Source: Streptomyces sp. DH5 (GTDB lineage: Bacteria > Actinomycetota > Actinomycetes > Streptomycetales > Streptomycetaceae). Taken from it: a stretch of 64,000 nucleotides of DNA. Below, in pieces: positions 50,464 through 60,326 of the stretch. The position numbers and the translations under genes are program-made. The stretch is from positions 1 through 64,000 of the forward strand of contig NZ_JAHWGP010000007.1 of NCBI RefSeq assembly GCF_020873915.1, in the 5' to 3' direction. The notes beneath the pieces are model-generated. The model made no database searches, was not told the DNA's origin, and saw only the letters and a program-made list of their open reading frames with translations. The number at the start of each line of letters is the position of its first letter. Position 1 is the first letter of the stretch.

Positions 50464-53193
50464 ATGGTCGAAACCCTGCCCGACGCGGCGGAGCCCCAGC
50501 CCTGGTACGCCCTCCCTCCCGCCGAAGCCCTGAAGCACTTCGGGGTGGAACCGTCCGCGGGCCTCTCCGCGTCCGAGGCGGCCCGGCGCGAGGAGCGCCA
50601 CGGCGCCAACCGGCTCGCCGAGGCTCCGCGTGAGCCTCGCCGGCGTGCCTTCCTGCGCCAGTTCCAGGATCTGCTGATCGTGATCCTGCTGGCCGCCGCC
50701 GTGGTCAGCCTGGTGGTGACCCGCGAGTGGGAGACTCCGGTCGTCATCGCCCTGGTGGTCCTGCTCAACGCGACCATCGGTTTCGTCCAGGAGTCGCGCG
50801 CCGAGGCGTCGCTGGAAGCACTGAAGAAGATGCTCGTCACCACGGCGTCGGTACGGCGTGACGGCGGTCTGGTCCGGCTGGACGCCGCCGGACTCGTGCC
50901 CGGGGACGTGGTGGTGCTGGAGGCCGGGGACCGGGTACCGGCGGACGGACGGCTGCTGTCGGCGACCGCGCTGGAGGTCCAGGAGTCCTCGCTCACCGGC
51001 GAGGCGCAGTCGGTACCGAAGTCGGCTCACGCCGAGGTGGCCCCGCGGGCCGCGCTGGGCGACCGCACGACCGCCGTCTTCATGAACACGACCGTCACCC
51101 GGGGCCGGGGCGAGTTCCTGGTCACCGCGACGGGCATGCACACCGAGACCGGGCGGATCGCCCACATGCTGCACGAGGCGGAGCCGGAACCCACCCCGCT
51201 GCAGCGGCAGATCGCGAGCCTCGGCCGCACCCTCGCCCTCATCGCGGGCGCCGTCATCGTGGTCGTCTTCCTGCTGGGGCTCCTGCGCGGCCAGGACTTC
51301 GGCGACCTGTTCATCAGCGCCGTCTCGCTCGCGGTCGCCGCCATCCCCGAAGGGCTGCCCGCCGTCGTCGCCTTCACCCTCGCCATGGGTACCGGACGGA
51401 TGGCCGCGCGCGGCGCGGTCGTCAAGCGGCTCGCTTCGGTCGAGACGCTCGGCAGCACCTCGCAGATCTGCACCGACAAGACGGGCACCCTGACGCTCAA
51501 CCAGATGACCGCCCGGGAAGTGCGGTTCGCGGACCGCAGGTTCACCGTCTCGGGCGAGGGCTACTCGTGCGACGGACGGATCGGGACGACCGACGGGCAG
51601 CCCCTGCCCGGCACGGTCGACGAGGCGCTGATCGCCATGGCCCTGTGCTCGGACGCCGAGCTGAGGGACGGCGGCATCGTCGGCGACCCCACGGAGGGTG
51701 CGCTGGTGGTGCTGGCGGAGAAGGGCGGCGTCGACGTCGGCGCGCTGCGCTCCCGGCGGCCCCGGGTGCGCGAGATCCCGTTCGACTCCGACCACAAGTT
51801 CATGGCGACGTTCCACCACTGGACGGACGACACGGGCCGCGATGTCGTGCGCTGCTTCGTCAAGGGCGCCCCGGACGTCCTGGCCGGGCGTGCGGACCGG
51901 TACCTGTCCGGTGACGGTGTGACGCCGTTCGGGGACACGGAGCGCGAGCGGTACGACGGGGCCAACGCGACACTGGCGGAGCAGGGCATGCGGGTGCTCG
52001 CCGTGGGCGTGGAGGACTTCGCGCCCGAGGACGTCGACGGGGCCGGCGACCTCAAGGACCTGCTCGACCGGATCGTGCTGACGGCGCTGGTGGGGATCGT
52101 CGACCCGCCGCGGCCGGAGGCGAAGCAGGCCATCGCCGAGTGCCGGGACGCGGGCATCCGGGTCCGCATGGTCACCGGGGACCACGCGGTGACGGCCGCG
52201 GCCATAGCCAGGGAGCTGGGCATCCCCGGCGACGCCGTCACCGGTGACGACCTGGACCGGATCGACGACGACGGCGAGCTCGCCCGCCGCCTCGACGACA
52301 CCGGCGTCGTCGCCCGGGTCTCACCCGCCCACAAGATCCGTATCGTGCGGGCGCTGCAGGGGCGGGGCGACGTGGTCGCCATGACCGGTGACGGGGTGAA
52401 CGACGCCCCGGCGCTGCGCAAGGCCGACATCGGCGTCGCCATGGGACGCAGCGGCACGGAGGTCACCAAGGAAGCCTCCACGATGGTCCTCACCGACGAC
52501 AACTTCGCCACGATCGTCAGCGCGGTCCGCGAGGGCCGGGGCATCTACGACAACATCGTGAAGTTCACCCGGTTCCAGCTGTCGACCGCACTCGGCTTCG
52601 TGCTCGTCTTCCTGATCGCCTCGCTGACCGGGATCGCGGGCGGTGCGCCGTTCACCGCGCTGCAGATCCTCTTCGTCAACCTCGTGATGGACGGGCCGCC
52701 CGCGATGTCGCTGGGCGTCGACCCCGTCAGCCACGACGCGATGACCCGGTCGCCGCGCCCCGCGCGCGAGCGCATCCTGACCCGCGAGCGGCTCGGGCGG
52801 ATCCTGCTGGCGAGTTCCGTGATGGCGGCCGGCACCCTGGCGGTGCTGGCGCTGGCTCCGGGGCCCGAGCCGGTGCTGGGGGAACCGACCACCGCGGGCA
52901 CCATGGCGTTCGTGACGTTCGTGTTCTTCCAGGCGTTCAACCTGCTCAACGTGCGTCACCCCACCCGCAGTGTGCTCAGCCGCGAGACGCTGTCCAACAC
53001 GTCGGCCTTCGTCGCCACCGGCGCCGTGATCCTGCTGCTGGCCCTGGTGGTCGAGGTCGACGCGGTGCACGGGTTCTTCACCACGACGGACCTGACAGCC
53101 GGACAGTGGCTGGTGTGCGCGGCGGTGGGCTCGGCGATCCTCGTGGCGGGCGAGTTGCTCAAGGCCGTGCTGCGGGCCCGCGCGAGGTCGTGA
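50464..53193 (+). CDS. P-type cation-transporting ATPase (P2 type)
   Basis: A 909-residue ATPase. The phosphorylated Asp is in CTDKTGTLT, with actuator loop SLTGEAQSVPK, PEGLP in TM4, and hinge TGDGVNDAPAL. The N-terminal cation ATPase domain (WYALPPAEALKHFGVEP) and C-terminal membrane domain are complete. It resembles Ca2+/cation pumps of the PMCA/SERCA group. ATG 50464 follows GGGGG. Confidence 0.9.
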   Translation: MVETLPDAAEPQPWYALPPAEALKHFGVEPSAGLSASEAARREERHGANRLAEAPREPRRRAFLRQFQDLLIVILLAAAVVSLVVTREWETPVVIALVVLLNATIGFVQESRAEASLEALKKMLVTTASVRRDGGLVRLDAAGLVPGDVVVLEAGDRVPADGRLLSATALEVQESSLTGEAQSVPKSAHAEVAPRAALGDRTTAVFMNTTVTRGRGEFLVTATGMHTETGRIAHMLHEAEPEPTPLQRQIASLGRTLALIAGAVIVVVFLLGLLRGQDFGDLFISAVSLAVAAIPEGLPAVVAFTLAMGTGRMAARGAVVKRLASVETLGSTSQICTDKTGTLTLNQMTAREVRFADRRFTVSGEGYSCDGRIGTTDGQPLPGTVDEALIAMALCSDAELRDGGIVGDPTEGALVVLAEKGGVDVGALRSRRPRVREIPFDSDHKFMATFHHWTDDTGRDVVRCFVKGAPDVLAGRADRYLSGDGVTPFGDTERERYDGANATLAEQGMRVLAVGVEDFAPEDVDGAGDLKDLLDRIVLTALVGIVDPPRPEAKQAIAECRDAGIRVRMVTGDHAVTAAAIARELGIPGDAVTGDDLDRIDDDGELARRLDDTGVVARVSPAHKIRIVRALQGRGDVVAMTGDGVNDAPALRKADIGVAMGRSGTEVTKEASTMVLTDDNFATIVSAVREGRGIYDNIVKFTRFQLSTALGFVLVFLIASLTGIAGGAPFTALQILFVNLVMDGPPAMSLGVDPVSHDAMTRSPRPARERILTRERLGRILLASSVMAAGTLAVLALAPGPEPVLGEPTTAGTMAFVTFVFFQAFNLLNVRHPTRSVLSRETLSNTSAFVATGAVILLLALVVEVDAVHGFFTTTDLTAGQWLVCAAVGSAILVAGELLKAVLRARARS

Positions 53194-53289
53194 CCCGCCC
53201 CGTGCCGTGGCTGGGCGTGGTGATCGAGTGGTGGGGGTCCGGGGACGCGCGTACGGTCGAACGGTGGCTTCCCGAAAGGGCGACCCCGC

Positions 53290-54855
53290 ATGACCAGTCG
53301 GCCCCGTCCCACCTCCGCGCCGCAGCACGTCACCCGTGACAGCGGCGGCGGGAACGCGATGGCCCTGCTGGTCATCGCGTCCTGTCAGCTGATGGTGGTG
53401 CTGGACATCACCATCGTGAACATAGCGCTTCCGGACATCCAGCGCTCCCTGGACTTCTCGACCACCAGCCTGTCCTGGGTGGTCAACGCCTACACACTCA
53501 CCTTCGGCGGGCTGCTGCTGCTCGGCGGCCGGGCCGGCGACATCCTCGGCAGACGGCGCGTCTTCGTCTTCGGTGTGCTGCTGTTCGTGCTGGCGTCCCT
53601 GCTCGGCGGGCTCGCCCAGAGTCCCGGCCAACTGCTGGCCGCGCGTGCCCTGCAGGGAGTCGGAGGCGCCATCGCCTCGCCCACGTCCCTCGCCCTCATC
53701 AGCACCACCTTCCGCGAGGGACCGGAACGCAACCGGGCCTTCGGGGTGTTCGCCGCCGTGTCGGCGGGCGGCGGCGCGATCGGACTGCTCGCCGGCGGCA
53801 TGCTGGTCGAGTGGCTGAACTGGCGGTGGGTGCTCTTCGTCAACGTCCCGATCGGGCTCCTCATCGCCCTCGCCACGCCGCGCTACATCAAGGAGTCCCA
53901 GCGCCATCCGGGCCGCTTCGACATCACCGGCGCCCTGACCTCCACCGCCGGCATGGTGCTGCTGGTGTACGGGTTCATCAGGGCCGCCCAGGACGGCTGG
54001 AGGGACACCCTCACCCTGGTCTCGTTCGCGGCGGCCGTCGTCATCCTCGCCCTGTTCGTACTGGTCGAGCGGAGGTCCCGGCAGCCGATCACTCCGCTGC
54101 ACATGTTCGCGGACCGGAACCGGGCGGGCACGTACGGCATCATGCTGTGCCTGGCCGCGGCGATGTTCGGCATGTTCTTCTTCCTGACGCTCTACGTGCA
54201 GAACGTGCTGGACTTCAGCCCGCTGCGCGCGGGGCTCGCCTTCCTGCCGGTCAGCGTGGTCATCGCGATCGGCGCGGGGCTCGCCTCGCGGTTCCTGCCC
54301 GTGTACGGGCCCAAACCCTTCATGGTGGTGGGCGGCCTCCTCGCCGCGGCGGGTCTGGGCTGGCTGACCCTGACCGACGTCCACTCCACGTACGCGGGCA
54401 GTGTCCTCGGTCCGATGCTAGTGTTCAGCCTCGGCATGGGCATGGAGTTCGTGTCGCTGACGCTCATGGCGCTGTCGAACGTCGCAGTCCGGGAGACGGG
54501 CGCCGCCTCCGGACTGCTCAACGCCACCCAGCAGGTCGGGGGCTCGCTCGGCCTGTCCATCCTGGTCACGATGTACGGCACGGCGAGCGGCAACGAGGCG
54601 GAGGAACAGGTCCCGCGGTTCCTGCAGCAGGCCACCCCCGCCGAGCGCCTGCAGTTCCGGCGCACCGGGGAGCTGCCTGCGCCCTGGGCGGACGAGGTGC
54701 TGACCGCGGGGGTCTCCGCCGCGTTCGTCACGGCGGCCGTGTTCGCTGCGGTGGCCGCGCTGATCGCCGTACTGGCCATTCAGGTACGCACCTCCGACCT
54801 GCAGCGCCTCCAGGGCGACGCGGTGCCGGTCCGGAGTGAGGAAGGAGACCGATGA
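53290..54855 (+). CDS. MFS exporter, DHA2 type
   Basis: A 521-residue carrier with about 14 membrane segments and GGRAGDILGRRR after TM2; LDITIVNIALPDI in TM1 is the family signature. Its stop overlaps the next start (ATGA), coupling it to a monooxygenase-like gene. Export of a polyketide or quinone is a fair guess. Confidence 0.88.
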   Translation: MTSRPRPTSAPQHVTRDSGGGNAMALLVIASCQLMVVLDITIVNIALPDIQRSLDFSTTSLSWVVNAYTLTFGGLLLLGGRAGDILGRRRVFVFGVLLFVLASLLGGLAQSPGQLLAARALQGVGGAIASPTSLALISTTFREGPERNRAFGVFAAVSAGGGAIGLLAGGMLVEWLNWRWVLFVNVPIGLLIALATPRYIKESQRHPGRFDITGALTSTAGMVLLVYGFIRAAQDGWRDTLTLVSFAAAVVILALFVLVERRSRQPITPLHMFADRNRAGTYGIMLCLAAAMFGMFFFLTLYVQNVLDFSPLRAGLAFLPVSVVIAIGAGLASRFLPVYGPKPFMVVGGLLAAAGLGWLTLTDVHSTYAGSVLGPMLVFSLGMGMEFVSLTLMALSNVAVRETGAASGLLNATQQVGGSLGLSILVTMYGTASGNEAEEQVPRFLQQATPAERLQFRRTGELPAPWADEVLTAGVSAAFVTAAVFAAVAALIAVLAIQVRTSDLQRLQGDAVPVRSEEGDR

Positions 54856-55184
54856 TCTTCATCACCGCCAGGTTCCCGGTCCGTCCCGAGTACGCCGACC
54901 AGTGGCCGGGGATCACCGCGGACTTCACCGCGGCGACCCGTGCGGAGCCGGGCTGCCTGTGGTTCGACTGGTCCCGCAGTGTCGAGGATCCGACGGAGTA
55001 CGTCCTGGTCGAGGCGTTCCGCGACGAGGAGGCGGGCGCCGCCCACGTGCACTCGGAGCACTTCCGGACGGCACAGCGGACCCTGCCGCCGCACCTGGCC
55101 GCGACGCCACGGGTCGTCAACACGTCGGTCCCGCAGGACGACTGGTCGGAGCTGGGCGAGATGAGCGTGTCCGGCCAGGGGTGA
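54852..55184 (+). CDS. Putative quinol monooxygenase (ABM domain)
   Basis: A 110-residue ferredoxin-like dimeric alpha-beta barrel protein (FITARFPVRPEYADQW; EPGCLWFDWSRS; HFRTAQ). ABM proteins oxidise quinols or act on polyketides without cofactor. It is translationally coupled to the MFS gene. Confidence 0.82.
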   Translation: MIFITARFPVRPEYADQWPGITADFTAATRAEPGCLWFDWSRSVEDPTEYVLVEAFRDEEAGAAHVHSEHFRTAQRTLPPHLAATPRVVNTSVPQDDWSELGEMSVSGQG

Positions 55185-55191
55185 ACCGGAC

Positions 55192-56058
55192 TCAGTGGCC
55201 GCGCCGGGGCACCTTCAGGTCCGTGACCACCGGCCGGTGGTCGGACGCCTCCGTCGCCACGGTGCGGGCATCTCGCACCCCGATGCCGGGTGAGACGGTG
55301 ACCAGGTCGATGCGCTTGACCGGACCGGCCGCCGGATAGGTGTCGCCCGCGTCGGGCGCGGCGTCGCGCAGCCGGTGCCACAGCGGCGCCAACTCGGGTG
55401 CGCCGGGCTCGGCGTTGAAGTCTCCGACGAGGACCTTCGGCCCGTGGTCCGCGGACAGCACGGCGAGCATGTCCGCCACTTGGGCGGCGCGGACGGCAGG
55501 GTCGGCCCGGTGGTCGAGGTGCGTGGAGTAGACGTGCACCCGTGTGCCCCGCACGTCGACCACCACTTCGGCGAAGCCGGGGGCGGGGGCCGGCACCGGG
55601 TCGGGCGACTGGGTGGAGAGCCGGGTGATCTCGTGGTTCTCGGCGCGGAGCACCGGGTGGCGGCTCAGCACCGCGACGCCGTACTGCCGGCGCTCGCCGT
55701 CCTGGCCGGCGGGCTCGAGGTCGTAGATCGGGGCGAAGAACACCCGCATGCGCAGCTTCTCGGCCAGTGCGCGTGCCTCGTCGACGAACTCGCTGCGGGC
55801 GCCCCAGTGCACGTCGACCTCCTGGAGGCCGATCACGTCGGCGTGCAGAGCGCTCAGGGCGTCCGCGGTGCGGTCGAGGTCGAAGACCTGGTCCTGTCCC
55901 GCTCCGGCGTGGATGTTGTACGTCGCCACCCGCAGCGGGACCGCGGGGGCCCGGGAGCCGGGGGCTCCGGCGGCCGCCGCTGTCGCGGGGGCCGCCGTGG
56001 CCAGCAGCACGGTGGCGAGTACGGCGGTGGCACGGGCGGGACGTCGGAATCCGGGCAT
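55192..56058 (-). CDS. Secreted endonuclease/exonuclease/phosphatase family protein
   Basis: A 288-residue protein with a signal peptide (residues 1-29, Ala-rich) and the EEP fold: VATYNIHAGAG, LQEVDVHWG, YSTHLDH, VGDFNAEPG and the terminal SDHRPV. The catalytic Glu, His and Asp are present. It may cleave nucleic acid, phosphoester or inositol phosphates outside the cell. Confidence 0.85.
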   Translation of the reverse strand: MPGFRRPARATAVLATVLLATAAPATAAAAGAPGSRAPAVPLRVATYNIHAGAGQDQVFDLDRTADALSALHADVIGLQEVDVHWGARSEFVDEARALAEKLRMRVFFAPIYDLEPAGQDGERRQYGVAVLSRHPVLRAENHEITRLSTQSPDPVPAPAPGFAEVVVDVRGTRVHVYSTHLDHRADPAVRAAQVADMLAVLSADHGPKVLVGDFNAEPGAPELAPLWHRLRDAAPDAGDTYPAAGPVKRIDLVTVSPGIGVRDARTVATEASDHRPVVTDLKVPRRGH

Positions 56059-56746
56059 GCCTTCTCCAGGTCGCGTCGGGGTGGGACGGTTCCGAGCGGG
56101 CGGGCTGAGCGACCGGGTGTCCGGTCACCCGCAGAATGGAAGCACAGCTGCTCCACGCCCACCGGGCTGCGGCACGAACCCGGCCGCCCGGGGGCTCAAT
56201 TCCGGTCACGGCAAGGTCCCGTGGGCGGTGCGTCGCGGTACGGTACGGCGATCCGCTGAGCCCTCGACGCTCAGGAACCGCTCGCCGGCGAGGGGGGGCG
56301 GCCGGAGCCCGGTCGGTGACGGCGCGGACGGAGTTACCTCGTGGCACACGGCGCGGTGAGGAGCGCAGGGCGCGCGCGGCCGGCGCGCCCACGGGGGCGC
56401 CGGGGCCTGCCCGACAGCAGGTCTCGGGGAGTTCCTCGTGCTCCTCGGCGCAGGCCGGCCCCGGGCCACGCCGTCCTGCCGCTGGGGCGTCGTGGGCCGC
56501 GCACGGCGGGGGCGCGGACCGCGACCGGCTGTTCCGGCGGGGCCGGCGCGCTCGGCTCCGGGCCCGCCTCACCGTCTCCGGCGCCGTCCCGGCACATCGC
56601 GCGGGTGCCGTCGCACCGGATCCGCGGCCGGTGCCTCCCCGCCGGCCCCTTCGCCGCGCGCCGTCCCGCGCACACCCGTGCCCCCGAGGTGACCCGGGCC
56701 GCGCCGGCTCCGTCCCGGTCGAGTCGGACGAGTCCCGCGCCGTCGT
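56059..56746. other. 688-bp gap, no recognised gene
   Basis: Very GC-rich DNA upstream of the secreted phosphatase gene. Open frames exist on both strands but have low-complexity Arg/Pro/Ala composition and no RBS or domain. It could hold a decayed gene. Confidence 0.4.
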
Positions 56747-58252
56747 TCAGACCTTCTCGGTCACCCGGCCCGCCGGAGCGGGCGGCTGAGTGGCCGTGGA
56801 AGCATCCGGCGCCGCGTTGAGGTCCGTGAGCATGGTCCTCGTGAAGCCGAAGAAGTAGGTGGCGAGGAAGCCCGCCACGTAGCCGACGAAGAGACCGGCG
56901 GCATAGACGGCGACCGTCCGGCCCAGGCCGTGGTTGCCGTCGAGGAGTGGGAAGAGCGCCCATCCCGAGGGGCCGATCGCGGTGGAGCCGACATCCGTGC
57001 CCAGCTGGTTGAGGAGTCCGACGAACGCGCCGCCGAAGGCACCGCCCGCGCAGGCGGTGACGAACGGACGGCCCAGGGGCAGGGACACACCGTAGATGAG
57101 GGGCTCCCCGACTCCGAGGAAGCCGGGCCAGAGCGCCGACTTGATCGTGGCGCGGACGGAGGTGTTGCGGGGCAGGCGCAGGTGGATCGCGATCGCGGCG
57201 CCGACCTGCCCCGCACCCGCCATCGCGAGGATGGGCAGCAGGACGGTGAAGCCCGCCCCCTCGATCAGTGTGGTGTGAATGGGGATCAGGGCCTGGTGCA
57301 GACCCAGCATCACCAGGGGCAGGAAGAGACCACCGAGGAGGAAGCCGGCGCCCGCGCCACCGTGGGTCAGCAGCCAGTCGGCGGCGTCACCGGTCCAGGC
57401 GGACACCTCGCCGGCGAGGAACATCAGGCCGAAGAGGGTCGCCAGCCCTGCCACGAGCACGGTGACGGTGGGCGTCACCAGGACGTCGACGGACTCGGGC
57501 ACCCGGCGGCGGCACCACTTCTCCACCCGCACGGCGAGCCACGCGGCACCCAGCGCGCCGAGCACGCCACCCTGGCCCGGGGAGAGGTGCCGGCCGAACG
57601 CCTCCACGTCGGCGACCCCCGCGTAGACGATGATCGACGCGACGGAGCCGCCGAGGACGGGCGTGCCGCCGAACTCCCTGGCCGTGTTGTAGCCGACGAA
57701 CACGGTGATCAGCGCCATGAACCCGGAGGCGATGGCCGCCAGTGCCGGGGTCATCGCGGGCAGCCAGTGCAGGTTGATCAGGAGGCCGTTCAGGCCCGCG
57801 ATGATGCCGCAGCCGATGAGCGCGGGGATCAGCGGCACGAAGATGTCGGCGATACGGCGCAGGAACAGTTTGACCGGTGTGGCGTTCTTCGCCTTGCGTT
57901 CCGCCCTGAGCGCGGCACCTTGCGCCGCGAGGCCTTCGGCCGTCACCGGACCCGTTCCGGGGCGCGCCGCGGTAGGCCCGGACCCGGCCCGCTCCGCCTC
58001 GACCAGTGCCTCGAACTCCGGGGTGACCCGCGCGACCGCGCCCGGCCCCAGCACGATCTGGTAGGTGTCGTCCTCGACGACGCCCATGACCGCCGGCAGC
58101 GCCTTGAGCCGCTCGTCCTGGACCAGGGACCGGTCGCGCAGTCCCAGTCTCAGCCGGGTCATGCAGTGGGCCACCGAGGTCACGTTGTCCGCGCCTCCGA
58201 CCAGCGGGAGGAGGGTGACGGCGGTGGTGTGGTGCTTGTTCTCGTCGCTCAT
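56747..58252 (-). CDS. PTS EIIBC sugar permease (MurP/sucrose-like)
   Basis: A 501-residue permease with an N-terminal EIIB domain (phosphorylated Cys30 in AHCMTRLRL) and a C-terminal EIIC domain with about ten membrane segments (FVPLIPALIGCGIIAGLNGLL; GVGEPLIYGV). It imports and phosphorylates a sugar, perhaps N-acetylmuramate, a beta-glucoside or sucrose. No EIIA or sugar-phosphate hydrolase gene is adjacent. Two AT-rich palindromes lie just upstream. Confidence 0.87.
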   Translation of the reverse strand: MSDENKHHTTAVTLLPLVGGADNVTSVAHCMTRLRLGLRDRSLVQDERLKALPAVMGVVEDDTYQIVLGPGAVARVTPEFEALVEAERAGSGPTAARPGTGPVTAEGLAAQGAALRAERKAKNATPVKLFLRRIADIFVPLIPALIGCGIIAGLNGLLINLHWLPAMTPALAAIASGFMALITVFVGYNTAREFGGTPVLGGSVASIIVYAGVADVEAFGRHLSPGQGGVLGALGAAWLAVRVEKWCRRRVPESVDVLVTPTVTVLVAGLATLFGLMFLAGEVSAWTGDAADWLLTHGGAGAGFLLGGLFLPLVMLGLHQALIPIHTTLIEGAGFTVLLPILAMAGAGQVGAAIAIHLRLPRNTSVRATIKSALWPGFLGVGEPLIYGVSLPLGRPFVTACAGGAFGGAFVGLLNQLGTDVGSTAIGPSGWALFPLLDGNHGLGRTVAVYAAGLFVGYVAGFLATYFFGFTRTMLTDLNAAPDASTATQPPAPAGRVTEKV

Positions 58253-58323
58253 GGTGCGCTCGTGCCTTGCTGTGAGGTGGGGCTCTTGCGTCAGGCGGCT
58301 GTGGTGTCGCGGGGTACGGCGTC

Positions 58324-58369
58324 GAAATTTTCTTCCGGGCGTTCCGCTTGATGGTGAAAGATATTTTCA
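58324..58369. promoter_or_regulatory. Two AT-rich palindromes upstream of the PTS gene
   Basis: GAAATTTTC (58324-58332) and TGAAA-GATAT-TTTCA (58355-58369) stand out in GC-rich DNA, 72 and 103 bp before the PTS start. RpiR/MurR-type repressors bind GAAA-TTTC sites; the match is by pattern only. Confidence 0.5.
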
Positions 58370-58491
58370 GCCTCCGCGGTCGTCAAGATCCGCCGGGGGC
58401 GGCGGCGCCGGCCCCGGTCAGGAAGGTCCAACTGCGCCTCATCCGGGTGGCGGTGGGGAGCGGCCGTGTCCGCACCGTGTGGGATGGCGAC

Positions 58492-59001
58492 ATGAACACC
58501 GACGAACACGGCGCCGAGCGCCCCGAGCGCGCCCGGCCCACGCCCCAGAGCCTGACCGGAGTCGGTCTGGCCGTCCTCGACCGTTCCGGTCGCGTCCTGC
58601 TCGGGCTCGGCCACGACGGGAGGTGGGAGCTCCCCGGCGGCAAGGTGGACGCCGGGGAGGACTTCGAGACCGCAGCGGCACGGGAGCTGGCGGAGGAGAC
58701 GGGACTCACGGTGCCCGTAACGGCCGTACGGGTCGTGGCGGTTGTCGTCGACGGTCTCCGAGGGCTGACCCGCGTCACGGCCGCGGCGGTCACCGGAGGA
58801 GCGACGGGTGCGCCCCGGGTGACCGAGCCGGACAAGATCGTCCGCTGGGAGTGGTTCGCACGCGGGGAGGTGCCCTCCGCGCTGTTCGCTCCGACCGCCT
58901 CGGTCCTGGACTGCCTGTGGCCCGGGCCAACTCCCCGCGGGGCGGCGGAGGTGCGCCGTTACCGGGTCGCCGGCGACGTCGCACAGATCACACACCCCTA
59001 A
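58492..59001 (+). CDS. Nudix hydrolase
   Basis: A 169-residue protein with the Nudix box GGKVDAGEDFETAAARELAE followed by ETGL, placing the catalytic Glu residues for Mg2+. It hydrolyses a nucleoside diphosphate linked to another group; the substrate is unknown. ATG 58492 follows GGGATGG. Confidence 0.87.
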   Translation: MNTDEHGAERPERARPTPQSLTGVGLAVLDRSGRVLLGLGHDGRWELPGGKVDAGEDFETAAARELAEETGLTVPVTAVRVVAVVVDGLRGLTRVTAAAVTGGATGAPRVTEPDKIVRWEWFARGEVPSALFAPTASVLDCLWPGPTPRGAAEVRRYRVAGDVAQITHP

Positions 59002-59030
59002 ATATGAATCGCCAATGCCAATTATCTAGG
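59001..59030. promoter_or_regulatory. AT-rich promoter region of the flavohaemoglobin gene
   Basis: AATATGAATCGCCAATGCCA followed by ATTATCTAGG is an AT-rich island 45-75 bp before the start. It could hold an NsrR-type site, as is common for hmp genes, but the match is not precise. Confidence 0.35.
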
Positions 59031-59074
59031 ATGGGGCCTGCGATCACCGAAGCATCCAGGCAAGGAGCCGGCGC

Positions 59075-60277
59075 ATGCTCTCCACCCAGTCGGTCCCCGT
59101 CGTCCGGGCCACCCTCCCGGCCGTCGGGGCCTCCCTCAGCTCCATCACCGAGCTGTTCTACCGCCGCATGTTCGAGGAGCGCCCCGAGCTGCTGCGCGAC
59201 CTCTTCAACCGCGGGAACCAGGCCAGCGGCGCACAGCGCGAAGCCCTCGCCGGCGCCGTCGCCGCGTTCGCCACCACGCTGGTGGAACGGCCCGGCGAGC
59301 GGCCCGACGCGATCCTCGGACGCATCGCCCACAAGCACGCCTCGCTCGGCATCACGGCGGACCAGTACACCCTCGTGGGGCGGCACCTCATGGGCGCCGT
59401 CGGGGAGGTGCTCGGGGACGCGGTGACGCCCGAGGTGGCCGCCGCCTGGGACGAGGTGTACTGGCTCATGGCCAACGCCCTCATCGCCATGGAGGCACGG
59501 CTGTACGCGGGGGCCGGGGTCGAGGACGGCGCCGTCTGGCACGACATGGAGATCGCGGAGCGCGTCGAGGAGTCCCTCGACACCGCCTCCTTCGAACTGC
59601 GCCGGCCCGACGGACGCCCCACCGAGCCGTTCACTCCCGGCCAGTACGTCAGCGTGCAGGTCGAACTGCCCGACGGGGCCAGGCAGATACGCCAGTACAG
59701 CCTCTCCAGCGCCCCGGCCCGCAAGACGTGGCGGATCACCGTCAAGCGGGAGCGCTCCGCCGACGGCCGGGTCCCCGAGGGCGAGGTGTCGTCCTGGCTG
59801 CACGCCCACGCCCGCCCCGGCGACCTCGTGAAGGTGTCGCTGCCCTTCGGTGACCTCGTGCTCCCCGAGGGCGACGGCCCGCTCCTGCTCGCCTCGGCCG
59901 GCATCGGCATCACGCCCATGCTGTCGATGCTGGACCATCTGGCGAACGCCTCGGCCGAGCGGCAGGTCACGGTCGTCCACGCCGACCGCTCCCCCGCCCA
60001 CCACGCACACCGGCTGGAACTGGAGGACCTCGTCAGCCGGCTCCCGGGCGGCACCCTGCACCTGTGGTACGAGCAGCCGGAAGGGCTCGACGCACCCCAC
60101 GTCGGCACGGGCCTGGCCGACGTCACCCGGCTGGCCCTGCCCGAGGGCGCCACCGCCTTCCTGTGCGGCCCGCTGCCCTTCATGCGGGCCGTCCGTGGAG
60201 ACCTGCTCACCCGGGGGGTCGCGCCGAAGGACATCCACTACGAGGTGTTCGGTCCCGACCTCTGGCTCAGCAAGTAG
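59075..60277 (+). CDS. hmp: Flavohaemoprotein, nitric oxide dioxygenase
   Basis: A 400-residue protein with an N-terminal globin (proximal His88 in RIAHKHASLGI) and a C-terminal FAD/NAD reductase (IRQYSLSSAP, GIGITPMLSML, FLCGPLPFM). It oxidises NO to nitrate. It converges on the nitrate reductase operon, which can release NO from nitrite, so the pair fits nitrogen-oxide respiration and detoxification. Confidence 0.92.
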   Translation: MLSTQSVPVVRATLPAVGASLSSITELFYRRMFEERPELLRDLFNRGNQASGAQREALAGAVAAFATTLVERPGERPDAILGRIAHKHASLGITADQYTLVGRHLMGAVGEVLGDAVTPEVAAAWDEVYWLMANALIAMEARLYAGAGVEDGAVWHDMEIAERVEESLDTASFELRRPDGRPTEPFTPGQYVSVQVELPDGARQIRQYSLSSAPARKTWRITVKRERSADGRVPEGEVSSWLHAHARPGDLVKVSLPFGDLVLPEGDGPLLLASAGIGITPMLSMLDHLANASAERQVTVVHADRSPAHHAHRLELEDLVSRLPGGTLHLWYEQPEGLDAPHVGTGLADVTRLALPEGATAFLCGPLPFMRAVRGDLLTRGVAPKDIHYEVFGPDLWLSK

Positions 60278-60279
60278 CA

Positions 60280-60326
60280 CCCGGAAGGGGGCGGGCCGCC
60301 GGATGGGCGGCCCGCCCCCTTCCGGG
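60280..60326. terminator. 21-bp perfect hairpin between hmp and narI
   Basis: Arms 60280-60300 and 60306-60326 are exactly complementary with a 5-base loop. It fills the whole gap between the convergent stops (hmp 60277, narI 60327) and serves both directions. Confidence 0.85.

Noticed and set aside
52321-54384. 687-residue minus-strand ORF
   Set aside because: Shadow of the P-type ATPase and MFS genes.
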